Source: Antedon mediterranea (Eukaryota; Echinodermata; Crinoidea; Comatulida; Antedonidae). Taken from it: 64,000 nucleotides of DNA. The stretch lies in assembly GCF_964355755.1 (NCBI RefSeq), contig NC_092675.1, positions 29,102,912 to 29,166,911 of the forward strand, given 5' to 3'. A program made the translations under genes and the position numbers. Below the pieces are notes generated by a model. The model was not told where the DNA came from. It saw nothing but the letters and a program-made list of their open reading frames with translations, and did not search any database. Of this stretch, positions 1-12,229 are shown piece by piece. How positions within the stretch are numbered: the stretch's first letter is position 1; every line of letters begins with the position of its first letter.

Positions 1-1245
1 CCAGCGATTGTCCGTTTGTACTTAACCTATAGTATATGATACTATTACTAGTATTGTGAAGTACTTTGGCAAGATTTCATCTGAAAGGGAAAGTCCCTTT
101 ATTGCTTCCTACTGCTGTGCCTTCATCTTTTAGCTTCAGCTATCATTAAATGATCTTATATATGCTTTGATTTTGTGTTTGATACCCGGAGGACTAAAGC
201 TCCGTGTAAACTATCAAACTAGTTTAACAAAAAAAGTATGATTTGCTCAATTATGGTAGTCATATCCAAATATGGTAGTGATATTTCATCATCATGTCCA
301 TATATGGGCACATTACATGTTTTTGTCAGTTAAACTTTGATTGGTTGGTTTGAAGACACTATTATATCACTAACTAGTAACAAGTGTTAATAGATACTTT
401 TTATAATCTAGAATAAAATATACTCCACACATCTATTGTTGCCCAATGCATACAAATGCTATTGCTACTAGTACTACCCTTGCTTTATTTCATTTTTTTG
501 CATATAAATTATTACTGTATATTTAACTATTTGTACAGTAATTAAGAAAAATACAAATGTTATAGAAATACTAATAATACAGTGTGTGTTAATACTGTTT
601 AGAATCTAAATTCATAAAAATATAAGTGTTTGCATTTTTACTGTTCAAAATAGAAAACGCACTCAACTTTATATTAGGTTGAGCTATCTTTATAACTTTA
701 TTAGTAATGTTAAAACATATGGAATTTTCAGGGGTATTTTATTCAAAATATTGGAATGCAATAATAGAATACACTGTACATTGCTGCACCTTCTTTATAA
801 TGTTCAATTCATTATTATATTCATCTATTATAAATTTATTATCTATAAATTTACATTTGTCTATTGTTTTTATATAATAAGTACGTTCAACCAAATGAAT
901 GCATCATAGTCTTCAGACTATGAATCAGAATTAATATTGTATTCAAATTTTGTTTGTGCCTAGGTTTACCTGGGTAAACCAATAATTGCCATACTATCCC
1001 CAAAAAGAGAGATGCATGGAAAACAGAATAATTAATTTGAACACCCCTATTTCTTACACTATTAATATTATTTGTTTTTGTTAATAAAGTCCAATAGTAT
1101 GTTACTGCCATGTCAGGTTTGTTGCAATATTATATATACTGTATATATAAAAAACTGTAGGTGGCGGTCAATAGAAATCAATTACAAATAATGACTTAAT
1201 ATTATGACAATAATTTGACTGAACTACTGTACATGTTGTTTACAG
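1..1245. other. NFI intron sequence (left edge)
   Basis: AT-rich intron lying upstream of the first recognisable NFI exon. Apart from a decayed MITE-1-like copy at about 190-352 I see no coding segment. The exons for the NFI DNA-binding domain should be further left, outside the window. Confidence 0.6.
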
Positions 1246-1335
1246 GTGGGTCGGTGCTTAATGGGCATGGTGCCGTTGACAGTTTTGCCGCTCGAGGAGT
1301 GTTTACAGCGACAGAACTAAGGCGGGCAACAAGAC
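1246..1335 (+). CDS. NFI: First NFI exon in the window
   Basis: This 90-nt exon runs from TTTACAG to GTAAGT. It begins with two bases of a split codon and ends one base into the next codon, which is completed by exon 3315 (C + CA). It encodes GSVLNGHGAVDSFAARG and then VFTATELRRATR, the segment linking the DNA-binding domain to the transactivation region in the family. It has no methionine and would be missed by simple ORF calling. Confidence 0.85.
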
Positions 1336-4300
1336 GTAAGTACTAATTTGCACCTTTAAAATGCATTTTCAGAAATTGTGGAATTCTTTGATGTACTGGA
1401 CCTCATTTAGTTCATTAACTTGTTTTCATCCAACCAATTTTGGAACCTCATTACAAAAAAGTGCGATGTGCCCAAATATGATAGTGATATGACTTCATTG
1501 TGTCCATTATTATGAGCACTGTGTCCATTATTACAGTATTGGCACATCACATTTTTTAGGCTCACTAAAATTGTGTTTACCTAAAATCAATTTTTGGACC
1601 TCATTGCTTAGTTTTGTGAAAAGTTATATAGAAAGGATCTGTTGCTTCCTTTGACACATACTGTATTATTTATTTCTTTATCAAAATAATTGAATAATGA
1701 CTAACTCTTTGAAATTGTAAAAAAAATTATCGTAACTGGGATAATCGGTCGAGCATGATAACTTTGGCCAAGAATGATACCCATTTTGCAGAAGTTACAA
1801 TGACCCCTCTTTTTAGGTGCCACCATCTTACTATTGGTATCGTGGGGCTAAGTAACAAAAGGTTCATTGCCCTAGGATCATATGTGACTATGTCATGTTC
1901 AAATTATGACATGCCAGCAAATTGTCCATTCTTTTGTCATTTGAATTGTACTAAAAACAGATGTTTTAGAACCAACAATTGGAAGGTAGTGGCGTTCAGT
2001 GTGCATGTGCTCCCTTGAGACCTGCAACCCTTGCTGCATTCTGTTTTAACTCTGTTTAATTTCATTGCATTTCTATTTGGCATCAATTTTGTTTCAAAGT
2101 AGGGATTCATGTTTTATGTTATCATGTGTGTTGGCAACAGATTAGGGTTAATAGTTCTTCATATTTTAAACTTTAATGTTGTGTTTTACCAGCTTAAATA
2201 TAAATTTAGATATTTTATTGCAACTCTAAATGATGCAAATCTAGCATTGACCTTGTAACTCCAAAGGTTGCAAACGTACTGCTATTCTTGCATCTCCAAA
2301 AGTTGCAAACTCCCTCCAACAGAATTATAAATCATAAAAATATTGAATTGTTTTTTATTTATTTATAATTATTGTTGTTACTAATCCTGATTTCACATGA
2401 CAAACTTGTTAACATTAAAACTAAATTAAACTAATGTGATTATGCAATACATCAAATTGCGTCGATACATCGTTGCGTTCTAGTGAGAACCACGCTTTAG
2501 ATATTAAAGTATTCTCAAATTTTAAATACACCTTAGACTTTTTAGTAGCTACATCACAGAACACCTAAGACCTAAATTAGCATAATTAAGATCAAATATG
2601 TGTTAGATTGCAACCTTTATTTTCAGGCATCAGTGTAGAAACATGTTAAATCTCAGCTTAAAATGGTGCTGCTAAATAATAATCCATTTACCCTTTGTGT
2701 TAAAAGTCCTATTGTTCATTAAATAACTCTTTTCAATTAAAATGGAGTTTATAAATACCTGATTTTTTCTGATAGAGTAGTCATGTACAATCATTGAAAA
2801 TACAAATGTTACATTACTTGTATAACACACAAACATGCACTTTCTATTAGAAGTGTAGTGTTATGATATGGCAACATATTAGAAGTGTAGGCGGCCTACT
2901 ATAGTATAAATTCTTCTTTGTTCATCACACAAAAAATATACATTTTGTTATTGTTTAGACAGTATAACCCCCCTTTTGAATACCCTTATTCAAGGGACAC
3001 CTTAATACATTTCTGTGGAACGAACGAGGAGCAGTATGTTGTAACACTAGGCCAACCACTTATTTATTTATTTGAACCATATTTAATGAGAGTGATCCAT
3101 CCAGCAATTGCTGATCATTTGGAAAACCCCTATTTAAGTGACACCGCTATTAAGTGACACCGCTATTAAGAAAACACTGTTGCGCCTTGAAGGTGTCCCC
3201 TAAATAGGGCTTGTACTGTAATTTTTTCTGCTGTTTTTATATATTTTTTTAAACAATACATCCATATAATACAATACAGTTATAGCTTCTATATCACTTC
3301 TTTTTCTTATTTAGCACCAATCTGTAACGGAGCCAACGTAACTGGTTTAAGTTTCCCAGGGGACCTTGACAGTCCGAACATGTGTCAGTTCTCTAGTTCA
3401 TTCCCGGGGGTAGCACACCCTATAAACCTCCGGAGAACGCCAATGTCACAGGCCCAACCGCAACCTATGAAACGACAGAAGAGAATCTCCAGTAGCATGG
3501 ATGATGATATTGATAGTGTCGGCGAAGAAAAGATCTACGGTCATTCCCCTGCCTCCGTCAGCAGTCACTCGTCTGGTTGGCATAGCGACATTGATCCCGC
3601 CGGTAAGAAATGAAATGTTTTAATCATTTTCGAGTCATGTGGGATTCTTAAAGTTAAATTCAATTTAAAATTCCTGTCATTTATACTATATTTACTGAAT
3701 TATCGAATCTTTAATATTGTTATCAAACATTAGTCATGTGACCGGCCTCTAAACTTATCAACCAATGAATGCTTAGAATCAAGTAAGATTGTCTGTTGCT
3801 TCGTAATGTTTAGCCAATCAGACGTTTGCTGTATAAGTACTTTAGTACCTGTGGGTATTGAATGGAGACGTTAAACTAAATTAATTATAATCATTTGAAT
3901 TGATTGATTTTGAAGTTAGTTGTATTGTTTTTAAATCGGAGCAGACATGAATGACCGTTGATAGTTGTCCTTAAATAATTCATTCTCACTCTTTATTATA
4001 TTATTGTAAACCAATGCATTGCAATGTAAAATTAACTGTCTATATCTCCTGTATTTCTTCCTAAGAAAACAAAAATAAGTAATACTGTAACATTTGTTCA
4101 GTCAGAATTCATGAACTGTAGGGCTTCCCTTTACATTACATATTTGAACGCAATATATAGTTGATTTAATCATCAATTTGCTATAATGTCATCAGGTTTG
4201 CTATGATGATGCTAAATGATAATAATAAATTATAGAGTACAGAGGCAATTTATTATTTTAAAATGAGTTATTTGGTCTATTTTCTATTTTTAAATAATTA

Positions 4301-7300
4301 GTTTTATTTCAAATATTAATATTTACTGTCTTTTTCTATTAAAGGTCAAAGTCCGGGTGCAGTGCCGTCACCAAATATTATTCACTCCAACAAGGTAAAA
4401 ATTTCAGAGAAGGGCAGTAACTTTACAAATACGATTTCACCAACCAATGGAATGGCAGCGTTACTGAAGGTTCAACCTAAACTGGAGCCAAATCTAGTAG
4501 GATCATTTAGAAGTTGTGCTAATGAAAGTGATCTGAGAGGTGAGTAAAGGTTTAATTGTACATAGTGATTTTGTCTTCACTAGATGAGTAAAGACCTAGT
4601 CAAATTGTACCTAGTGATCTGTCATCACTAGGTAAGTGATTGTCTTCACTAGGTGAGTAAAGGCCTAGTTCAATTATACCTAGTAATCTGTCTTCACTAG
4701 ATGAGTACTAGTCAAATTGTATCTAGTGATCTGTCATCACTAGGTGAGTGATTGTCTTCACTAGGTGAGTAAAGACCTAGTTCAATTATACCTAGTAATC
4801 TGTCTTCACTAGATGAGTACTAGTCAAATTGTACCTAGTGTTCTGTCATCACTAGGTGAGTGATTGTCTTCACTAGGTGAGTAAAGACCTAGTCAAATTG
4901 TACCTAGTGATCTGTCATCACTAGGTAAGTGATTGTCTTCACTAGGTGAGTAAAGGCCTAGTTCAATTATACCTAGTAATCTGTCTTCACTAGATGAGTA
5001 CTAGTCAAATTGTACCTAGTGTTCTGTCATCACTAGGTGAGTAAAGGTTGTTATGCTTTCGAAATGCAAGCAATGTCATATTATATTGTTATGTCGTAAC
5101 AGCAAAGTGTTCAGATTTGCTTAACTAAGCCTTTCGTTTGAAATTGAAGTGTCACCGATTTGCGCGAACATCTGGTATGCAGGAGTAAATTTGATTAGAG
5201 GTCAAAATCGTTGATGCATGACTTTCGTATCGTAAGCGTCATTCACTAATCTTGTACCCCTGTCATAAGAGGTAGTTCAGACCTATGGAGTTGTACTCCG
5301 CATATGATTCAAAAGCATAACTTTTTAGGTCTGAGCAGGCCCTAAGCCTGGTTTCATACTTCACTGGTAAAGGTTGACTTAAAGAGTGCTTTTGTCTATA
5401 AGTATCACAGTCTTCACTGTATGATTGCTTCACTGTGACATTTTTCCTTCATTTAACTCAAGTTCAAAATTGTGAATTAAGATTATTAGAATCATTAAAA
5501 TTATCAGCTAAAAAAATTGTTTTTTACTTTAATAAGTTTTTTTTTTGCTTGAATTTCAGTGGCCACATCACTTTATTCGCTCAACCAGTCTGATTTCTTC
5601 GGCACTCACTCTCGTAGTATACAGGGCAACAATTTAACAGATTTTGTACAGTATGTTTGTGATCAGGAAACAAATAACCAGGTATGTTCAATATCATTGT
5701 TCATCATTCTTCTTATCTCATTTATATCTAATTATACTCCTATGTAGTTTTAAAGAGGCAAAATCACGACTATACTACATTCAACATTGAATACTGTTTT
5801 ATTTTATACTCCGATTGTATTAACAACTGTCTTATTAAAAAGTCTTTTCTCTCAGAATTTAGCATAAATTAGGGGTTGGGGTTATATTTCAGCATAATAT
5901 TAATAATATAATAATAAAGATTTCTAGAGCGCACACCTTGCCACCAAAGATACTCAAGGCGCTTAATTATACTGATTTACAATATGTTGGTTCATATGGA
6001 GTTTCTTTTTGTGACCAAGGAGTTGATCAGCTCAATAGTAAGCGTTCCATTCGGGACGGTAGACAAAAAAAAAAATGGTCATTTAACATAATACAGTCTG
6101 CTATATTAAGTTTTTCATCTACAGTCCCGAAATGAAAGCTTACCAATATGTAAATGGTAATTATTGTGGTTTAAACCTCATATTACAAAGTCAATTTTAA
6201 TTTCAAATTTGTAGAATAATATTAACTTTTACCTATTTTGTTGCCAACAGCATGGTATTACAGGTAATGCAAATACAAAGATAGCCGGATTTATTCCTGC
6301 CACGATGCTACCCCCTCCACCACCGCCACCTATGGCCCGACCAGTTGCTATAGCAACGTCAATTGGTCAAACAGGGGTGTTATCAATGTCAAACCCATCG
6401 ATTGGCAGCACACCAGGTTAGTTAACTATTCTTATATTGTTATTGTGTTTATTGTTTAAAGCACAAACAAACAAGTTAGTGGACAAATCTAATTCCATGA
6501 CCTAGATGATCGTAGAGGCGTAGCAGATGAGATACAGTAGTAGTACTCATCATAATGCAATGCACAGGCATAAGCCATATTTCCCAGTGGTGCCCATTTC
6601 CTCTCTGGTCTGGCAGGGTATTTTGCTGGATGGCCGTCGTTGGTTCTCCTGAACCGACGCCCTTGTAGTTAGTTTTTTGTTTTTAGTACCAACTGGGTGT
6701 CCAAGTTTTAGAGGAGGTTTAGTCACCGGTGTGTGGCAGTAGCTGTGACAAATAATTGAATTTAATTAATTGTAAAAATTATTTTTTAAATCATTAAATT
6801 GAGGTAGTTACTATTGATATTATTATTGAATTATTTTTACCATTTTAATAGGAACAACAAGTGTAGTGAGTGCTTGTCCAACGACACCACCGGGCAGAAG
6901 TGTCATGCACAGTCCGTTCACCGTCTTACACAGGCCAGAGAACACCATGTTATACACACAACAACAGGTACATATGCTTATTGAAATACTTTGGTTCGAG
7001 TGAGTTAGCGGTTAAGACAGTAGAACCGTAATTACATTCAGCAAGGGTTCAAGCCTCACCCGCTCAATGGTTCTGGTGGTAGAACAAGTCTTCTCGGATA
7101 AGGACTATAAACCGTTGGTCCAGTGTACACATCTGGCTCATGTGCACTTAAAAGTACCTAGTACATCTTTCGAGATGAGTAGGGGGTTACACCGGTGTGT
7201 CTTTGACTGAAAAGGTTACCCAGTATAAATAAATAACAAATTTAGAATTCACAAATGTTAAGCTATGCTTGGAGAGCCTTGCAAAATAATAATATTCTAC

Positions 7301-9066
7301 TTAATCGTTTAGTAACAAAATGTCATCTGAACCTTTTAGAGGTTTGATTCCAGGCAGTGATCTGAAGCCTGTATGTCCGTAAACTTGTTATATTTCCTCA
7401 TCTTCTTAATTACCTCATTTTCACATCACATTGGCCAAATGCTTGGTTGTAAAACAATTGGTACTTTTTGTTTTAAAGCAGTTGTTATCATACCCAAATA
7501 TAAGCCCAGTGAATATCAGCCCAACGACATTCAGTCCGACTACATTTAGCCTTCTGACTTCACCTGTGGCCACACCAAGAACTACACCAAGATCAACGCC
7601 GATACCCAGGTGGACAACGCCCCTGATATCGTTGGATGAGAATGCAGATTACGCCATGTTAGCAGGTGTGTAGCTCTAGTTTGTGTGGCACTTTGGTAAA
7701 GAAGACAGTATTGTCCTTGTTCATGTTTCTAAAGCTCTGTCTATACTATCAAACTTTATGTGACAAAAAAATGTAATGTGCCCATATATGGACATGATGA
7801 TGTCATATCACTACCATATTTGAGCATATCAAACTTTTTGTCAAACTAGTTTGATAGTGTAGACAGAGCTTAACATTTATTGGCTTATAAATAAAAGCGT
7901 TAGGCAACATAATATCATGTTTGATTTTTTTTTTCTGGTTGTTCATTGTTTTTAAGAATAAGTTTACTCAAAATGTTTTTCTTTTCTATTGTGTAGGAAT
8001 GATTCCAGGTGCAGCGACGGATGAATCTATCATTAGTAATGATGGTAAGAAGTAGCTATATATCTACAATTTACCAAGCATTTTGATACAATTTTTACTG
8101 TATTTTATCACTTCTTCTTTTAATTTCATTTCATTTTATTGCATATCAAAATCGCAGCCAATGGCTGAATTACATGATACTTACAAATATAAAAACATTT
8201 AAAACAGGCATAAAACAGTATATAAAGTTCACATAGAAATCAAAGAACAAATAAAAGTGGAATCAAACATATTGCACAACTTCTGTTTCACATCTAGTAG
8301 TATTTATTTTATTATACACAATAAACCTTTCCCTTAAATAAACTCCCCATAAAATTCCTCCTGATTAATAAACACTCTGGGGAATTTATTCAAATAAACA
8401 CGATTTTATATGCATAGCATTCTGATTGTCATAGCAATATGGACAATATATCCAAGCATAAGTTGTAGTTAGCATTTTGCGAATGCTGGTATAACTTAAT
8501 TTCGAATAACACACAATTTTTATGAACTGAACAACATGCTATTTATTACTCTCAAATTCTATGCATATTCTCAGAACAATTGATTAAAATTCTTGGAAAG
8601 AACATGACGTGCTTAGTATTAGGTAGATGATACTATGCAGGCAGTTGTTGAACATGTATTCAACATCCCAGTGGGAGCGCATTGCTACACCTTTCTACCC
8701 TGTTGTCATCATGTTAACATGCCTCACAAATGTTGCACGTTCAGCTTTTTTTTTTTTTTTTTTTTCATACTCAGTGTAGACAGAGGTTTAGAATAATAAA
8801 TGAAGTAGAATCATGCTACGTGAGTAATGTAGAACTCCTATTAAAGGGACACCTTTCAGGACCCAAAAATGTCTCACCTTAAAAGAATGAGTTCTGCTGT
8901 ATTTTCATTAATTGGCCATGCAAACAATTGATATTTCCCTTTTTTTTTTGTTTCAAATTTTAATGCTTTCTACTTTATTTTTACAGAGCAGAGATTTGTA
9001 CCAGTTCTAATGAACACCGAGCCAATGGATACAACTAACAGTGTGCCTAACACCCCCACCAAGTAG
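1246..9066 (+). CDS. NFI: Nuclear factor I (NFI/CTF) transcription factor, 3' nine exons (partial)
   Basis: NFI proteins bind TTGGC(N5)GCCAA as dimers and activate or repress transcription in the nucleus. Exons by hand: 1246-1335, 3315-3602, 4345-4539, 5560-5681, 6251-6416, 6852-6967, 7479-7665, 7997-8044, 8987-9066. All have AG/GT borders and the phases join into one frame of 429 residues to the TAG at 9064. Landmarks in order match the C-terminal half of vertebrate NFIA/B/C/X as I know it: DSFAARGVFTATEL (vertebrate DSFVTSGVFSVTEL), the KRQKR...SSGWH region, NLTDFVQYVC (vertebrate TLKEFVQLVC), and MLPPPPPPPMARPV, nearly identical to the vertebrate proline motif. The MH1-like DNA-binding/dimerisation domain is absent, so it lies left of the window. 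The tail after the proline motif is long, rich in Ser/Thr/Pro, and carries SP/TP repeats. Intron 3 begins with a minisatellite built from its own donor. Family very confident; exact borders good. Confidence 0.93.
2952..3220. repeat. Degenerate palindromic interspersed repeat (GACACC/GGTGTCCC type)
   Basis: Segments such as TTCAAGGGACACCTTAAT, a direct doublet of AAGTGACACCGCTATT and GGTGTCCCCTAAATAGGG form a loose inverted repeat in the intron just before NFI exon 3315. Related fragments lie near 8835-8900 and 40745-40800, each near a TACTGTA. It is probably an old non-autonomous transposon family. Boundaries are approximate. Confidence 0.5.
4540..5047 (+). repeat. Splice-donor-bearing minisatellite in NFI intron 3
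   Basis: A complex tandem array starts exactly at the donor of exon 4345-4539 and runs to about 5047. Sub-units carry CTAGTGATCTGTCATCACTAG, shown here in part, and CACTAGGTGAGTAAAG-type blocks. I count about seven intronic AG|GTGAGT and two AG|GTAAGT matches, near 4632, 4652, 4744, 4764, 4855, 4877, 4925, 4946 and 5037, plus degenerate ATGAGT copies. The genuine donor reads GAG|GTGAGTAAAGG, and its intronic side is the same as the repeat. Using any downstream copy would add an in-frame TAA at once after the exon. Confidence 0.9.
6485..6745. repeat. Interspersed repeat, copy 1 (GCGTAGCAGATGAGATAC family)
   Basis: The stretch CCTAGATGATCGTAGAGGCGT..., then AGCAGATGAGATAC, CTCATCAT, ACAGGCATAAGCCATAT and CCAGTGGTGCC recurs in the same order at about 22540-22690 in an SLC6 intron. 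Two diverged copies in unrelated introns indicate a dispersed repeat, probably SINE-like. No coding capacity is seen. Confidence 0.65.
6990..7205 (+). mobile_element. tRNA-derived SINE-like element in an NFI intron
   Basis: The head looks like a tRNA-derived RNA polymerase III promoter: an A-box-like GAGTTAGCGGTTAAGACAG is followed about 45 bases later by a B-box-like GGGTTCAAGCCTC. A unique body follows, with TCGGATAAGGACTATAAACC, GGCTCATGTGCACTTAAAAG and TTTCGAGATGAGTAGGG. The order of head and body fits a SINE. I do not see a clear 3' tail or a target duplication. Confidence 0.65.
7732..7871. mobile_element. MITE-1 copy (AAGCTCTGTCTACAC ends)
   Basis: A 140-bp element has near-perfect terminal inverted repeats: AAGCTCTGTCTATACTATC on the left and GATAGTGTAGACAGAGCTT on the right. 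The core holds CCATATATGGACATGATG and CACTACCATATTTG. It lies in the NFI intron after exon 7479-7665. No ORF is present, so it is non-autonomous. Confidence 0.9.
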
Positions 9067-11003
9067 CTGATTGGTCCGTTAGTTTGATAGTTGATAGCCA
9101 CCAAGAAGTTGATTGGTCTGTTAGCTTGGTGTCGCTTCTACTAAACAGCTGATTGGTCTTTTAGCTCTATGTTAACGCCCACAACTTAGACATTTGGTCT
9201 ATTAGCTTGGTAATGTGGAGTTGTGAATCTCAAACAAACAAACAAAGCAGCCATACCATTGAAGAAGAATTACCTACTTCATGTTTGTATATATATTATT
9301 ATATATAGCAAGAAAACCCAGTTTTTGTGCTTCCATATTTGTATATAGATATTACATTATATATATAAACAATGCACACTTTTGTGCTTATTTTGTTTCT
9401 TTTTCAAAATTATAATTCCATTATTAGTAAATAGTTAAGACAAGAAGAGCCTTGATATTTGAGAGTTGGCATGGATGTAGATTAGTACTACCTCTCTGGC
9501 TGTCGTCGTCATCGTCCTGTGTTCCCATTGGCTACTCTAACGACCAATAATCTGTCTGTCAGATTGCATCTCGCTCCATGTTTACTAAGAAATATGAAAT
9601 GGACACACTGGTTTGGAAATTGTAATAATTGAAAGCAATAATTTAAATTGAATATAGGTAATTGATTGTATATTATAATTGATTGATAAATTTATTGTTG
9701 AAGAAATGGGTAATATTTTTTTCTGACATATGATGTTGACTGCCAAGTAAACGTTTTCTTCAATGAAACATTTAAAAATGCTTCACAGAAAATAGATAAG
9801 GTCGATGGAAACGGAGAATGCAAAGAAATTGATGTAATATGTTGAGGTGCAATGAACTGCAGATTATGTGTTGTTATAATTTTTACTTATGTAGTGCTGC
9901 AACCAGTTAGAGCGCCCTCTATGGTATGGCCAGTTAGAGTGCCCTCTATAATGGCTTACACATTAGTGGGCAGTGTTACATTATGTGAGGGTAATACTGT
10001 AGATATAGAATGTTGACTGGTTTGTTGCGTTATGAGATGTAGAAGCCATGGGTAAAACAGGATCGAGAACATACAGTGAATTTTAATTACAGAAGGGATA
10101 TTTTATTATTAAGGATTGTATATATTGAAATGTGTATATTATTTTTTATTAAGAGTTGATAGGTGAATTGAAATATCACTGGTACATCCAACCGAAACAA
10201 TTAGCATGCTCAAAGATTGGTTTTAAAATATGGCTTATGTAAAAGAATAGAATTTTTAAAATGTTAATCAAATTTTAAATTAATTAGATTTTCTAAGGGT
10301 TTCAGAATTAACTGCTAAAAAAGATCAAAACTTAACATTTATTAAAATAGTTAATCTATGTTACTTAGATTTTCTTCCACTGTCTCTTCCATATTTTAAA
10401 TATTTATTTGCATCACCCAAAGGCCTCTCACTTTATAACATATAAAGGTTCTTAAACAAATGAAAATAAATTAATTTGTATTTTAATTATGTTTCTGAAT
10501 TGAATGAATGTTGACCCTTGACCTGCAACTTATCGTACATTTGAAATGTACAAAATATATGTGTCAAATTATGTTGTATTATTTTAATGCATTTTATTTC
10601 TTTGTAAAAATAGTTTTTAATTCTCACATGAAAGAGATGTTTCAATGAATTAACTGTTTAAAGTGAATTAAATATTTAAAAGTCAAACAGGGTAGTTTTA
10701 CACATAAGAAATGGAAATAATATTAAATTACAATAAACAAGATGTAGAGAAAACAAAATCTGTAGAATGAATTTGAATAAAACCATAGATAGCAATACAC
10801 AAAATTAATTCTGAACAGTTGACTGTGAAAATATGAAGTGAAACATTTTTTAACCAATCAAAGGTCAACATTTTTATTTTTAATAATAATAATAATAATT
10901 AATAAGGTTATTTGTAACTTCTGTACAGAAAAAGACAATTAAGCATGTTATAAATAAAATAAGTTTATATAAACTATCATCACGCATTCATGTGGTAGTG
11001 TTG

Positions 11004-11267
11004 ATTCTTAGGCTACACTAGCAAACTTTTGTGTTCTGCTGCATACTCCGAGTATTTTAGTCTCTGTTACTGCAGGATCACATGACTACAAAGACTCTTA
11101 TTGATTGGCTGACAAACTTTAGCAAACTAGTTGGTCAAGAAGGTGCATGGCCTAACTTCTGAAAACTAGTTTTCTGCAGTTTAGCAAAGGTTTTCAAATG
11201 TTTGTATACACTTGCAGTTTGTTTAAGTTTGCATTTACTAAAGTTTGTTAGTGTAGACTAGTCTTTA
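11004..11267. mobile_element. MITE-like element with ACTAGCAAACTTT ends
   Basis: The left end GGCTACACTAGCAAACTTT is mirrored by AAAGTTTGTTAGTGTAGAC on the right, spanning about 264 bp with no ORF. It resembles MITE-1 in its TGTAGAC-type end but has a different core. I see one copy. Confidence 0.6.
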
Positions 11268-12121
11268 CATAATTGGATTAAGTTAGTATTATCTTTTTAT
11301 ATTATTTTAAGGAGATAACACATACGTTATGCTTGATATATATCTTAACACAGTCAAAGACTGACTGCCTATACTCAGATTTAAAATGTAGTAAATCTTA
11401 GACTACAGGTATAACCTGATTGAAACGGTTTCTTTTACGTCGTAAACAACCAAAGTATTATTTTAGGTTTTCTATATTATCTTGACTTGGTAGAAACAAT
11501 CAGCCAATATTTTATATATTGTCAAGGAGGACATCGTTATAGGGAGGGGATTCAGGCAAAATACAACCATTATATTTATCTTTCTTTGGATTGAAGCCCT
11601 TATAAAAAAAACCTTGTCCAGAGAAACCAAAAGTTTTTTTATGTGAAATAAATTCAAATTTGTTTTGTCAAATTATATTTTTGGGGCCGTTGCAATTAAT
11701 TAATCCTTTCTTAGTTTTCATTTGAGTTTTGTTTGTTTACAGTGCTTCAATGTATATAACAACTTATTTTAAAAGTATTATTACTATTAAGTTTGAATTT
11801 TTTTTTGTTAAATATTAAAACTGTTGTTAACCTGTGCACCTAGTGCGAGATGTGAAAGTTATCTATAATTATAGAGAAGATGAAAGTATATTTTCAACGA
11901 TCAAAACATGTATAAAAGGCTATTTTTGTGTGTTTATTATGCATACGGTTATTACTATTAAGTTAACAATTGCTTAAGGCTTGTATTAAACATGGTTATA
12001 TTACACCTCTCTTAAAATATACTCATAAGTCTGCTGTGAAAGACTATAACAGAAGTGTTCATGTTTTTATAGAAGTCAGAAAATTCATGCAAGATATGGG
12101 TACTGCAGATGATGCACATTT

Positions 12122-12229
12122 AAGCTTGGTTCCCACTAGGACTGTGTTGACCAAATGACAAGCAACATTGGTCAACTCACTTACGTTGCGTTACGTCCTT
12201 GTGTTGCATCTCTAGTGGGAACCAAGCAT
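12122..12229. mobile_element. MITE-2 copy (AAGCTTGGTTCCCACTAG ends)
   Basis: A 108-bp element with ends AAGCTTGGTTCCCACTAG and CTAGTGGGAACCAAGC. The interior has ACGTTGCGTTACGTCCTTG, shared with copies near 15698, 48597, 51951, 52393 and 61290. It is short and non-coding. Confidence 0.85.
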
